The position numbers and the translations under genes were made by a program. This document shows, piece by piece, positions 47,300 to 59,340 of a stretch of 64,000 nt of DNA. The DNA comes from Phoenix dactylifera. Its lineage: Eukaryota > Streptophyta > Magnoliopsida > Arecales > Arecaceae. Each line of letters starts with the position of its first letter. Positions within the stretch are counted from its first letter, which is position 1. A model generated the notes under the pieces. That model saw only the letters and a program-made list of their open reading frames with translations, was not told the origin of the DNA and did not search any database. Where the stretch lies: the NCBI RefSeq assembly GCF_009389715.1, contig NW_024067682.1, forward strand, positions 439,501-503,500, given 5' to 3'.

Positions 47300-48205
47300 A
47301 GAAAATAGGATCTGATGAAAATAAAAAAAAATACCAGAAACGCCCCTCTTCTCCTAGGTCAGAACGCGAGCTAGCGACGGTAGAACTCCCCACCTCGCGC
47401 GTCTACGGTGACGTACGGGTGGGCGAAGGCAGACGGCGGCGCGTGGCAAAGATCCTTCTCCCTGGATCTGATGCGCGGCTTTGGTGGAGACGCGGCAGAG
47501 ATTTCTCCTCCTTTCTCCGGCCACAGACAGCGTCAGGGAGACGCTCTCCTCCTCCTCCTTGCTCGGATCGTGCGGCGGTTCCTCCAAATCTGGCGCGGGC
47601 GGCGTGCGAACGGTGACGGGAGGACCGTGCACGTGGCCTCCTCTTCTCCTCCGAACGGCGATCCGAACGGGGTGTCGATCTCCTCTGGTTCCGGCCACGA
47701 ACGGTGGCGCCGGACCGTGATCAGGCCTCCTCTCTTCCGGATCCGGCGTGCGGCGGCGATGGGGATGCAGGCGGCGGCGCTACAGGATGGGAGGATCTTT
47801 CTCCTCGCTTGCGGCCGATCGGCGACGGGGTTTGGGCCTCCCCCTTTCTCGGCGATGGAGGTTTGGGCCTCCCCCTTTCTCCACGACAGAGGTTCTTCTC
47901 CTCCGGATCTGTTCACACGGCGGCGGCGCAAGGATGCGGGCGGCGGCGTGACAGGCCTTCTTCCCCTTCTTCCACGGGAGTCACCACAGACACCAGGGAA
48001 CGCTCACGGGATGAAGGGAGTTTGGGGAAGAAGACGCCTTGGAGAAAGCGCCCTACACCACGTGAAAGAGAATAGAAAACACTATAGCCCTTCCTCTTAC
48101 GTGCCCTCCCACAGCTTGGGAACAACGCCTGAGATCCCACGTGAAGCAGAAGACGCCGAAACTCCTCTTCCTCGCGTGAAGGAAAACACCCACGGAATCC
48201 TGATG
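47300..48205 (-). other. GC-rich leader of the Tnt1-like element
   Basis: Roughly 900 bp between Gag start and PBS, strikingly G+C-rich compared with gag-pol. It holds a 30-bp direct repeat (47821-47850 and 47851-47881, TTTGGGCCTCCCCCTTTCT core). Long frames are open on both strands, including 267 codons on + (47408-48211), which high G+C alone can produce. I do not call a gene. Confidence 0.6.
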
Positions 48206-48218
48206 CTCTGATACCAAT

Positions 48219-48566
48219 TGTTGCGAAAAATACAGGATCCAAACGGCGAACAGAACAATGCATAGAATTGAGAGAGGAAGAGGAAGAAAAAATTGAACAC
48301 AGGGATTTACATGGTTCGGCAATGTGCCTACGTCCACGGGAGCGAAACGGCCGTAACTTTTCTTCTGTCACCTAATAACAAGGGTTACAAGATATTTATA
48401 GCTAAACCCTAACCCTAGAGTCCCAATCCTTATCAGCATCCCTGGTAAAATAAAATATTACATAATTATCCCAAAGATAAATATATCCCGTCGCTTCGCT
48501 CCGCTCTGTTAGAATACCAGTGTACCACTCAAATAAGAATACCACTTAATATGAACCACTTATTCT

Positions 48567-48570
<4 letters not shown>
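48219..48570 (-). repeat. Tnt1-like 5' LTR
   Basis: 352 bp, partner of 42867-43218. Contains the GGTTTAGCTATAAATATC promoter-like stretch on minus (TATAAATA at about 48399-48406). Confidence 0.92.

Positions 48571-48620
<50 letters not shown>
48571..48620. repeat. (TA)n microsatellite
   Basis: About 50 bp of uninterrupted TA, the insertion target of the Tnt1-like element. Block A has only about 10 bp of TA at the matching site. Confidence 0.9.
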
Positions 48621-48624
<4 letters not shown>

Positions 48625-49007
48625 TTATTATATTTGCATATTATAATATATGACTAATTTCACTGAAAATTGTGTTAAGATGTACAATAAATGACAGTAA
48701 AAATTTCATATTGCCAAAATATTCTATGTCCTATTCAGCAATTTTAGTTTGATATAATATAATTCAAGGACTTATATCTAAAAAATATTAATCTTAAAAA
48801 TAGTTTAGTATATCTTACAATATACAATTTTGATTGAATAATATACTAACTTAACTTTTAGGTTGGTCAATTTTCATGAAAGCTTACGATCATGTCTGTG
48901 TCAAATAATTATTACGTTCGTCAAGACTTGACATAATGAATGATATGGAGTTGTAGCACTTGATATTTACGATGGTTTGAGCTCTACAACATGGCTTAAG
49001 TTTGCCA

Positions 49008-49205
49008 CTACTTCCTCAACATGGACATATAAAAGATATCATGTACATTGGCTAGAATAGGTGGCAACGCAACTCTATAAGCTATCTCACCAATTCTTTC
49101 TAGTTTTTCAAATAAACCAACAAACCTGGAACTCAAGTTGCCCCAAGTTTTGAACCGCACGATCTCCTTTGTAGTTAACACTATAAGAAATACATGACTG
49201 CCCAC
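49008..49205 (-). pseudogene. Ty3/gypsy integrase C-terminal relic (block B)
   Basis: Copy of the relic at 33634-33831 (MGSHVFLIVLTTKE ... FVGLFEKLERIGEIAYRVALPP ... NVHDIFYMSMLRK), diverged by substitutions only. Confidence 0.75.
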
Positions 49206-50880
49206 TTGAAACTATAGTTTGCATCTCCTCACATCCGCATAACTCTTTTATCTACTCTATGTTATCATCTTTTAGTTTGCTAATTATACTTGCACACTTG
49301 TGGTGTATTGTTCTGAGTATATGGTGGTTTTCATATCTCTGACTCATTTTTTTGGATCAGGAGCATGATAATTAATGTGGTATCAGAGCAAAACCGGTCA
49401 GCACAAGCCTATTTGGATTTTCTATGAGTTCCTTCTCCTCCATTGAATCATTAAGAGAAGGGTGACTTAGCTGTTTGGACACATACGATGTGGGTTGAGG
49501 GATACACCAGTATGAAGGATTGATTTGATATATATAGAAGGAAAGGAAGAGATAAACCAAAAAATCATATGGAATGAAATTGTAAGGTAGTATTTTATAT
49601 CACTACATTTTTAGAAAGTGTGGTTTTAAATATAGTGAAATGGTAGCAAAGGATTCATATAGCCAACTCCAACTAGTTTGAGATTAAGACTTAGTTGAGT
49701 TGAGTTGAGTTGAATTGAGTCAAGAGTGGAATAATTATACTAGATCTCCGTATTCAAACAATTGGTCTGAATTCTAATTGCTACAACAAGATATGGTTCC
49801 TTCTCTTGCTCTCATTGGCATTTTCATGAAAAAAAATGCAGTATTAGTGTTACATTCTTTGGGTTGCCTCTAAATAGGGTTTCTCTAATATAGAGAAACA
49901 ATGCAAGTCCTATTTAACTCTATTTTTCCCTAAGCTGATCTAGCATATGTTTCTGTCTATAAGCCCATTCTACACTTTTTCTTTTGCATTGGTAATCTGC
50001 TCTATGTTCTAATTCTTAAGGCAGAAACGGCTCAGTCATTTGTAAATGCATGACAACCCAATTTGTCATTATAAAATAGGATATAGTTAATATCTCCAAT
50101 GAGCAATGTCAGAATATTTGGTTGCAAGGACGTCTCCAAGCATCTAAAAAGGTTTATTATGTACAGAGATAGGACAACTATGATTTGCTTTGAATTCAAG
50201 AAGAAATCTATGCTCCACTTCCAAATTTCCAAACTAAATCTATGGTGCCAAATTAACTTTTAGGCATGTTAAAATCCAACCCAAACGCTTAAACTCATAG
50301 GTTGATGGACCAGGCATCCAAGAAGGTTTATTATGTACAGGACAACTATGATTTGCATTGAATTCAAAAAAAAATCTATGCTTCCACTTCCAAATTTCCA
50401 AACTAAATTTATAGCACCAAATTAACTTTTAGGCATGCTAAAATCCCACTCAGAAGCTTAGATTGGTAGGTGGATGGACCCATGCATATATAAGCACCAA
50501 TAAGGACCTTCTCTATTCAATATGGGATTATTACTACTCTCTCAAATAAGAACTTTGAAGGATTGATGGGAAAGAGGGACAAGACCATGTTAAAACCCAA
50601 CCAAGAAGGTTATCCTAGTAGATGGATAGACCCAAATGAGTATATAAGCACCATTAATATCTCTTCCACGATCAATATGGGCTTATTATTGCCCTATCTA
50701 TAAGTTTAGCTAGCAAACTTTCCAGTTTTCACCTCTTGTACTTTTAGCTATGTGTTATACATGTTGAAGAATAACTAATAATGGCATGAACAAAAAGAAC
50801 TTTAAAAGAAAATGTTACTTTTACATCTACCGCTGGTGTTGTTAATGACAACATGGTTTTTTCTTGACCTAACCTTCAAC

Positions 50881-52093
50881 CTAAAAAATAATAGACAAGT
50901 ACCTAACATATCAATCTAAATAAGGTAACTTGGCAACTACGTTAATGACGGAGGTTTAGATATGTAAACTTATGGATATTTGGATTGAGTTGAATTGGGT
51001 TAGATTCATAGGGGTCATCTAATATTGACCTATTTTAGCCACGGCCAATATATAGATCAGATTGGTTGCAGGTCAAGTAGAAAATATATAAACAAAACCT
51101 AACATTGTTTTCAAACTAATAAATAGGCACTAGAGCTGCAGAGGTAAAATAAACTTATTTTATTTTCAATAAAATTCACAATTTAAATATTTTATTTTAA
51201 GAAAAATTATAGAGGATGCAAACTTGATAGGTCTTATAAAGGATTGTTAATATAAAATTTAAAAATAAATATAAAATTAGATATTCAACTTTGAAATCGA
51301 GATAGAGAGGGAGGAAAGGAGATATGGGATTTCAGAGAAAGGACCTAGATTAGTTGATATGATTTTAAAAGGGATTTCTTCTAATCATTCTTATAAATTT
51401 CTAAAACAAAAATAATAAAAAAATAATTATCAGATTTTGCTATGAGTTTGTGAGATAGCAAGAGTAGTTAGGATAAAGATACGAGGAACTTGGAACACTA
51501 TAAAGATCAAATTAAATATGGGATTTGGATGAAAAAGAGAGGATCGAGATTAGTTGTGTGCACATTTTTTTGAAACAACTCATTGATTGCTGTTATCATG
51601 TTGATACTTGTTATAAAATAAAGTTTTTTTCTATGAAATAGAGAATTATCCATCTACTATCAAACCACACTATTTTCAAAACCGTATGGAATAGAATAGG
51701 CAACAGATCATGTTTTATACGACACTACAAGTTTCTCATCACCATCACACCCCACTCCTAGTCAGAGAAGAAAATAGGCAAATACAGTAATGTGGTTTAA
51801 ATAACTCATGCACGACCCGCCGCTTCCAATCAAACCAAACCTTGGACCCAAAGAAAACGCCTGCATTTAGTTAGCCGTTTCCCACCTGTTTTAGCGAGAG
51901 CTAGAGAGAAGCGTGGAGTCGTTCCCTTTCTCAGGGATTATCGTCACGAAAAGAGCTTAACTAAAAGACACCAGGCCAGCGATGAGCTCTGCGATTTTGC
52001 ACTTCATTCTCATGCTAGATTTTTCAGTCTTTAAATCGTTCCCAATAATACCAGTATAAACAGTATTAACCATAAAAACTGTTGCAGGAGTAC
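50881..52093. other. Upstream region of UBL gene 2
   Basis: 50930-51700 is AT-rich with no recognisable gene; 50945-51000 is the inverse of 35896-35932. From about 51758 it resembles the region upstream of UBL gene 1, including TGGTTTAAATAAC, ACGACCCGCC and GAGAGCTAGA. A CAG ending a short pyrimidine tract just before GAGTACATGG could be a 3' splice site, as in gene 1. Confidence 0.6.
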
Positions 52094-53155
52094 ATGGACG
52101 TGATCTTCGAGACATCCAGAGGAAGGCACTTCACCATAGAGATTGGCTTTTTTGACACTGTGCTCGAGATCAAGGAGAAGATCCACAGGTATGAAGGCTA
52201 CCCAGTCTCGAGCCAGAAGCTGGTCTTCATAGGTGAGGAACTGATTGACGATCGCGACACCGAGCACTACAAAATTCTTCAAGGTTCTCGACTGAAATTG
52301 ATCGTCGCCGAGCCTGATGACGGAAGTCAAGTGAGAGCCGGCCGGGTCCATGTCATTGTCAAGATTCCAATTTCAGAGAGGCAACTGTTGTTGGAAGTCA
52401 ATGTAATGGACGCTGTTAGCAGGTTGAAGGAGAGAATTCAGGAGTTTGAAGGCATACCAGAAAATCAATTTGCATTGTTTTATGGTACCATCGAGTTGCA
52501 AGATAATCGAGCATTGGCTGACTATGGAGTTACCGAACAGTCTGAAGTGAATGTAGTTACAAATCCATTTCTGCCGGATTATGATACCATCAAGTTACAA
52601 TACTATCGAGCATTGGCTGACTATAGAGTTACTGAACAGTCTGAAGTGAATGTAGTTATAAAGCCATTTCTGCCCGGTTATGTTACCATCGAGTTGCAAC
52701 ACAATCGAGCATTGGCTGACCATGGAGTTACCGAACAGTCTGAAGTGAATGTAGTTACAAGGCCATATCTGTCGGGTTATGGTACCATCGAGTTGCAAGA
52801 CAATCAAGCATTGGCTGACTATGGAGCTACTGAACAGTCTGAAGTGAATGTAGTTACAAGACCATTTCTGCCAGGACCAACAACCTCTACATCCAAGAAA
52901 CTGAAGCTGCTGGTGATGCCGAAATGCAGGACAAAGAAGATACCAGTTGAAGTGAGTGCATCGGATAATGTAAGCGAGCTGAGGAAGGAGTTGCAGAGAT
53001 TGCAAGCTCATCTACAATTTCATCTGCCTAGTGAAGGATACTTCTTCATGTACAAGCAGAATGTTATGGATGATAATCGAACCTTCCATTGGCATAATGT
53101 ACAGCCAGGTGATACCATTGAAATTTTTAATGGGAGTGTGACCGGTGGATCATGA
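52094..53155 (+). CDS. Ubiquitin-like-domain protein, copy 2, with 33-residue repeats
   Basis: Intact 353-residue frame from ATG 52094 (MDVIFETSRG; an upstream TTG is not a likely start). It is a paralogue of the 257-residue protein at 1252-2025. Domain 1 (1-73) and domain 3 (about 268-352, ending TGGS) are conserved. Domain 2 is enlarged: its C-terminal half, YGTIELQDNRALADYGVTEQ plus 13 residues, is present four times in tandem (residues 130-261) instead of once. Linker residues SAEEA are shortened to RA. Length difference 96 residues = 3 x 33 minus 3. All repeats keep the frame and all lack stops. The N-terminal half of domain 2 (helix) is single, so extra units cannot each be a full ubiquitin fold. 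The binding partner is unknown. Confidence 0.85.
   Translation: MDVIFETSRGRHFTIEIGFFDTVLEIKEKIHRYEGYPVSSQKLVFIGEELIDDRDTEHYKILQGSRLKLIVAEPDDGSQVRAGRVHVIVKIPISERQLLLEVNVMDAVSRLKERIQEFEGIPENQFALFYGTIELQDNRALADYGVTEQSEVNVVTNPFLPDYDTIKLQYYRALADYRVTEQSEVNVVIKPFLPGYVTIELQHNRALADHGVTEQSEVNVVTRPYLSGYGTIELQDNQALADYGATEQSEVNVVTRPFLPGPTTSTSKKLKLLVMPKCRTKKIPVEVSASDNVSELRKELQRLQAHLQFHLPSEGYFFMYKQNVMDDNRTFHWHNVQPGDTIEIFNGSVTGGS
52481..52876 (+). repeat. 99-bp coding tandem repeat, 4 units
   Basis: Units 52481-52579, 52580-52678, 52679-52777 and 52778-52876, each exactly 99 bp starting TAT. The last two units look closest to the single copy in gene 1. Confidence 0.95.
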
Positions 53156-53156
53156 T

Positions 53157-54240
53157 GTTCATTTGTTTTGTTTTTTTTTTTTTTAATACTGCGCATTTCA
53201 GAATTAATTGTAAGCCTGCTTGGGATTTAGTAAAAAACACCAATTAAATCTCTGGTGGTTGAGAACAGATTATGATTTCAATTTGATCTTCATTTTTGTT
53301 AAAATATTATTATGATTCTCAGTTGTGATCAAAAGATCTTTTAGAGAAGCAGTGTTGGGTTTTATCTGAATAGTTTAATAATTAATTATGACATCAACTG
53401 TTGATAATTTATGTTTGATTCCAATTGGGTGAAGCACAACACTGGTGATGTTTTTCAGGATTAGTGACGAAATGGTTGGAACTTTTGTTCAACATTTCGT
53501 CTTGAAGTTGGAGATGTTTTTCATACTTAGTGATGAAACAGTTGGAACTCATTCAACATTGTGGCACGTGAGAGCCTATTTGGCAAAGAGAGGAAGCTGA
53601 GAAAGAAAGTTCTACTGAAGAGATGAGTGATACTAGAGGGAACATACAATATGTTGAAGTAGAGGAAGAATTATAGATATCTTAATCCTTTTCCTGTAGT
53701 TGATCCTCTGTTTAGAACAATTCTTGGTCACAAGTTAGTCTATTCTCCATCCAACAACTAGATATGATGTTGTTATGAAGACTTAAATAGTTGGACAGAG
53801 TCATGGGAAGCCTTGAAAAACCCATCCCAATAGACTCAATGTTGTTACGCACTAAACTAGCTAAACAAGGTAAAAAGGGGTAGCATGACTCGTCTAACAA
53901 CTATTTAAGTCTTTTCCTAGCATTGAACAGGCGCAAAGCATGTCAGTGAAGCAAGGAAGGCTATGGTTCCTGTCTGATTGGTTCTCTTGTTTCTCTCAGA
54001 ATAGGATGGCTAGACTAGACAATGGAGTAATTATCTTGGATTTTCTTTTCCTTTTTTCTAGTTCTTTTTTTTGTGATTCTTTGTAACTTTCAAACCGGAA
54101 AAACTAAACAAAGAGAGGTGGTTATACTAATAAGAAAAAAACAAAATATCTTGGAGAATGGAGAATTTAGTCCATTATGCAACAGTTACCACCACCACCA
54201 CCACCACCACCACCACCACCACCACCATCACCATCACAAT
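53157..54240 (+). repeat. UBL 3' flank, copy 4
   Basis: Same order as copy 1, with the hairpin at 53466-53501. Ends in a CAC microsatellite (54187-54230). Confidence 0.8.
54187..54230. repeat. (CAC)n microsatellite
   Basis: About 14 CAC/CAT units; the homologous sites in the other flanks are mixed ATC/AAT repeats. Confidence 0.9.
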
Positions 54241-54249
54241 TACAATTAA

Positions 54250-55690
54250 TGTTTATAGCATTTACGATCAATGATATCCTCATACCAACATTACATGCCA
54301 TTTTTTCAATAATATCGACATAAAGAATCAATACATCATATCAAAGTCCAATACATATCTCATATCATAATCATATTCATATTATATACTTGAACATAGG
54401 TATCTAATCCTTTTAGCTCTACAGCCTTGACTACAGTGCATTTATACCGCTACAACTCAGGTATCACCATGATTATCCCTGTGGCAAGGTTACCACGATG
54501 TCCTCCGTGATAAGGATCATCATGATCACCCCCATGGCAGGGTCGCCACACTATATCCCTATGGCAGGGTATCATTATGATCACCCCCATGGTGGGGATC
54601 ATCATACAATCAGGTGATGCATATAAATATATATAACTTAAGCATTTCCTTCCTTTTTTAAAAAAACTGTTTTGAAGTATACAATCAGACATGCAATATT
54701 CGAGATCTTACATGCCTGATCCAACATAACAAGTATCACCATGCAATTTAATTAATAGAACTACAATCATCAATTAATTATCTATCTTTATAGAGATTTC
54801 ATGCATGATTAATTTTGAATTTATCATAATAATTTATACTATCTTGAATGACAAGATAATTTTCAATTCATATTGATTAATTAATATAAAGTGCGGATGT
54901 TACTTACCTCATAGATACCAACCATCCGACAATCTAAGCACCTCTCTGGAGTTCCTCGGGACCTAAAAATTCTCAACATTTCAAAACTCTCTCCAAAATT
55001 TTCAAACATTCTAAAATTCTAGTTTTTTTTACACTAATTATCATTATAACGAGAAATTGAGCGACTAACCTTTCCTTGTATCACAGGTTGGGAGACGAGG
55101 GGTGGCACAGTAAAGACCACTTTGGGGCCGGCTCAGAGAGAGTGAATGAGGCGTGGATGAGAAAAAATCATTGCCCTTTTCCTACCACACGCGCACACAC
55201 CATGGTGGGAAAACGAGATAGAGAGAAGAGAGAGACAATGGAGGAGAAGAACAGCATAAGAGGTGGTGGTGAAGGCTAGTGGAAGAAGGAAAGATGCGAA
55301 AGGGAGGAGATGGGTGGTGCTCGCGGGAAGGAAGACACATAGGGGATAGGGAGAGAGCGCGAGGGAGAGATGGAGCAGTGAAGGAGAAGGAAGAGGCGAC
55401 GGAATGGTGTGAAGGTGTCGGGAGGAGTCCGGGAATACGCGAAAGAGAGAGAGCACGAGGCGAGAGAAAAGGAAGAAGGGATGTGAAGGTATGGAGATGG
55501 TGGAATGGGAACTGGGGTTGCACGGTGAGGAAGAGAGGGTTGGGGCACGGTGGAAGGAGGGAGATGAGCGGGAGAGGCGAGAGCGGCGGAGAGTGATGCA
55601 TTCGCGATGATGGAGGGGTTAGGGCACGAAGGGAGCGGGAGAACAAGGGAATCGCTCCCCCAGGAGTTTGGGCCGGGGCCATGGCCATGG
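54250..55690 (-). mobile_element. Ty3/gypsy-type LTR, reverse orientation
   Basis: The minus strand carries a GA-rich/CT-rich leader (55130-55690), GGTAAGTAA at 54908-54900 and a minisatellite (54455-54605) with CCATGGCAGGG and ATCATGATCACC units. This is the layout of the other gypsy-type LTRs in the window. Termini not resolved. The several long frames at 55130-55700 on both strands are low-complexity and not gene-like. Confidence 0.45.
54455..54605. repeat. Minisatellite within gypsy-type LTR
   Basis: Repeats of ATGATCACCCCCATGG and CCATGGCAGGGT-type sequence, about 4-5 imperfect units. Confidence 0.6.
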
Positions 55691-56138
55691 CCTAGGTGTC
55701 GCACGAACCTTATATCTCTTGGACTCTTGAATCTTCATGGCAAGCAATAGATTATTAATCTAGGTCAGATACGAGCAGGATTTATCTGAAGACTGAAGAT
55801 ACGGTGATTGAGATGTGAATAAGAAAATGGAACATGTTGAGCTAAACAGCAGACGAAGAGACAGCACAACCATAGGAGGGCAGGTTGAGCTGAAGTTTCT
55901 GTATTTCTTGAGCTTAACCTTGTTCAGTTTCTTTCCTATGGAAGGAAAATGAATATCCACCTTCCTTACAAAAGATCTTTGGGCGCACACTCTAGTGCAC
56001 ATGAAAAGTTCCTCGATCCCAACTAATGCTAGCTCAGTGGCTTCATGTTCAACCAAACCCGTATACCCCACTTTTTGCAAGTCACACAAGTCTCACTATG
56101 TCATGTGTCATGTTGCATAAAGGATGGTAACCCAACAA

Positions 56139-56240
56139 ATTCATCAAGAGGTTGTGTGTGAGCATTCGTCCACTGCTTCAGCCTTTGCTCCTCTTGAATT
56201 TCTCAAGAAAATTGGAAAGACCTCTGCATCATGTTTAATG
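56139..56240. repeat. About 105-bp direct repeat, copy 1
   Basis: ATTCATCAAGAGGTT ... GGAAAGACCTCTGCATC ... TTTAATG, repeated at 56452-56558 with small changes. Confidence 0.75.
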
Positions 56241-56451
56241 ATAACAAATTCAAGGTAAGTTTCTGTAGATTGGAATTGCATTGATGATCCTGTTGCTTGT
56301 GTACCAAAACATTTTTGGACTTACACATTTTAGCATGTCATGAGGGAAACATGTGCAAAAAATAGGGATATTGAAAGAAGCTAATTATTTTACATAACAA
56401 AAGATGATGGGCATTTCTACCACTCCATTATGAGAATGTCAGCATAATAAT

Positions 56452-56558
56452 ATTCATCAAGAGGTTATGTGTGAACGCTCGTCCACTATTTCAACCTTTT
56501 CTCTCCCCCTACTGAATTTCTCACGAAAATTGGAAAGACCTCTGCATCATGTTTAATG
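56452..56558. repeat. About 105-bp direct repeat, copy 2
   Basis: Partner of 56139-56240. Confidence 0.75.
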
Positions 56559-58660
56559 TTGAAAATAAAAAAATAAAAACAGAGAAGGAGCTGAAGCTGG
56601 TAGATGATCTAGCCATTTCGATCTAGATATTCATAGAGAAAAAAATGAAAAGAAAGTAGGGACAAAGATTTCGAAAGGAAACAATATAGCTATTCTTTTT
56701 TTTAAAAAAAAAAAACAGTGATTTCCCCTTCAATCATGAAACAAAATATTTTTTTGGCTAACCATTTTTATTAAATAGACGAAGGTTCCGAAAAGGTATA
56801 AAGATGAAAAACAGAAAGGGGAAAAAAAAAAAAAGGAGAGGAAAAGGAAGGGATGTGGAGAGAGGAGAAATCTACAAAGAACTTAGAGAGGACCATTCTG
56901 CTATAAATTAGAGAGAAATAAACAAGAAAAAAAAAAAGAAAACTTTAGGAGAGGAGATGAGGAGGATGGTTTGCGATGAATGGATCTCATGAAAATGAGG
57001 TCCCATTGTGGTGATGATACCAGAAGATCAAGTGGCCCAACATCCATCCTTTGGTCCCTAGGACTATTGTTGTGAGGAAAGGAGGGAAGAAAATGTTGGA
57101 TGTGCTAGGTAGAACTACCGTAAGAGGAGGATTTTTTTTATAATTTTTTTAAAAAAAATTAAATTTGCGTAAATACCCTCTTGAAATTTATATTTATTTA
57201 TGTACCTCATAAAATATTACTTTTGCACAAATACTCCTAATATAACGGTTCTTCTAACACCGTTAATAAAAACCGTATTTATTTTAATTAAAAATAAAAT
57301 AAAATTTTGAAATTACTTTTTTTATCTTCCATCCCTTATAAATATTTTTTTTTGCATTTTCTACCCATTAAGAATATTTTAGTCATTTTAATTTGAAACC
57401 ATTAATTTTTTAACGACCTTAGATTGTGTGAGTATATATACAAAAACAAAGACAAAAAAAGTAGAATAGCAAAAAAAAGTGTTTTACGATGGTATACATG
57501 TAAATATCAATTTTGAGAAGGTATTTATGTAAAATTTGATATTTAGAAGAATATTCATGCAAAAAACTCAAAGAGGAGAGAGAAGGCCGGTGCCCTTGTT
57601 TTTTTTTCCTTTTTGGTGAATTTCTGTAGGCCTTCTACAAAAAGTTGCGAATAGTAGGGTTTCTATGGCCTTTGGTCCCAATGGAACTCTCTAAAAGCCA
57701 AAGAGGGCATAGTTCCCTATTTCGCACAGGTATGTGCATGCGTTGATCGTCACCTGATGCCACATTCCTTTTTTTTAAAGAAAAAAGGAAACGCCTGCTG
57801 TTATAACTCATAAGGTTATTTGGACCGTAAAAAATAATTTGTAACTAAATATTAAAGCTAATGAATAATTCAAAGTTAGGAGTAACTCGAACAACCATTC
57901 TGCCAAAAAAAATCAAGAATTACTCTAAAATTTTTCAAGCCTTAGAGAATATTATTACTACCCATATTCCTTATTTAGATTACAAAGAAATGACCAATTA
58001 TTTTTCTATTTTTGGATAATGCACCTTTTCCACTATGTCGTCCCTATGGTCGAGCAACATGACTCTGGCCTAAAATAAAAAAAAAGCAACCAGCAATACC
58101 ATCTATTTTATGAGAGAAAAAAGGTTTTGACAAATTTCCTAAGCTCACAATTTTAAAAAAAAAATAGAAAAAAAACTTGTAGCATAAAATTTTTCTTATG
58201 CTTTTAACACCTTGAATGTATCCCTGCATTTGTATAATATACTGACTCATCCGCTTAGACTAATGCTTAAAGAAAAATTTTGCCAGATATTATTTTTCCT
58301 ATATTTATTTATATATAGATTGATTGGAAAAAATGATTGTTGATTCTGTTGTCCAAACACTTTTCTTATATGCTTCCATATATGCATCATTCATTTTTCT
58401 TATATCTTAATATACATATGTTGTATACAAATTATAAAATTCTTTATATTTTTATAGTTGATTCATACTTATTATACTATTTTTTAATATATGTATTCCT
58501 TTGTAACGGTTACATACATTCAGAACTGTTTGTTTGTATAATTGAATGCTAAATTCTATTATTTGAAAATCGAGCAGAATTCATTGAGATTAATTGTTTA
58601 ATATTTTTTTGTCGTAAACTTTGTTATTTAGGATATTTGGTTTCTTTGTTAACTTTAATT

Positions 58661-59340
58661 TTAGATATGGATTTAATAAAAATTTCTCCTGATGTTATAT
58701 ATCTTGGAGGAACTTGTCCGTAAATTATCGCTTCCATCAACGATCTTTTGTATTGAATTGAGAGACAATGCTTTTATTGGATCTTTTGTGGACATTGTTA
58801 TTTGTGAGCGAGATGATCTATCTGAGGTTATTAGAGTTTGGGGATGTTCGGGCAGCAATGAAACTATATCGGATGAAGATGCTATGATATTGAAAAATTG
58901 AAGCAAAAGTTTAATTTCAAAATTAAGAATTTCAACTTTTCTAGACAAAGAATATTTTAAATGTTTATATGAAAGAATGTATGATGCTCATACAGACCTT
59001 GAGGTTGAGGTGAGGTAATTGAGGGCAGTATTACTCGAAAGGTACGAAAAATTAATGACCAAGTTCGATGAGCTGCAGGAGGAGGTCACATGATATAAGA
59101 AAATCTTCCACTTAGAGGCTAAGTCATCTAATGGATAAATTTTAGAGTAAGTATTGGGAAAGAAAAAAATTATTGTATATATACATAGCATGTGCATACA
59201 CGTATGTATATATATGTGTATGTGTGTGCGCGCATGTCTGTGTGTATGTGTATAAATATATGTAAAGGGAACCTTGTTGTACATCTAATGTGGAATAGAA
59301 AATAAAAAATTTGCCTTTTCTAGGTCCTTCATCTTACATT
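58661..59340 (+). other. Degenerate coding-like stretch, unknown
   Basis: A 69-codon frame (58692-58901) of ordinary protein-like composition is followed, through several stops, by LRAVLLERYEKLMTKFDELQ, which resembles a coiled coil. It may belong to the transposon relic downstream. I do not recognise it. A TG-rich run lies at about 59208-59260. Confidence 0.3.

Larger units (their letters stand above)
42867..48570 (-). mobile_element. Tnt1-like (Tork) Copia retrotransposon
   Basis: 5704 bp, minus strand, two 352-bp LTRs, PBS TGGTATCAGAGC (+ 48206-48217), gag-pol, and a PPT GGTGGAGAT next to the left LTR. Short LTRs and Gag/Pol style resemble tobacco Tnt1 (family knowledge). It is absent from block A at the corresponding TA repeat (about 33170). 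Confidence 0.92.
41475..50880 (+). repeat. Duplicated block B, interrupted by a Copia element
   Basis: Partner of block A (31745-35590). Homology runs 41475-42866, is interrupted by the Tnt1-like element, and resumes at the TA repeat at 48571 to about 50880. A PBS-like TGGTATCAGAGC is at 49378-49389. Confidence 0.85.
55700..58660. other. Intergenic, no gene seen
   Basis: AT-rich with poly-A/T runs. A roughly 105-bp direct repeat is at 56139-56240 and 56452-56558. No frame has recognisable content. Confidence 0.6.

Noticed and set aside
47408..48211. 267-codon + strand frame
   Set aside because: Lies antisense in the GC-rich leader of the Tnt1-like element; high G+C leaves several frames open. 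Kept only as a finding.
55133..55704. Long Pro/Ser-rich and Arg/Glu-rich frames on both strands
   Set aside because: GA/CT low-complexity sequence within LTR-like DNA.
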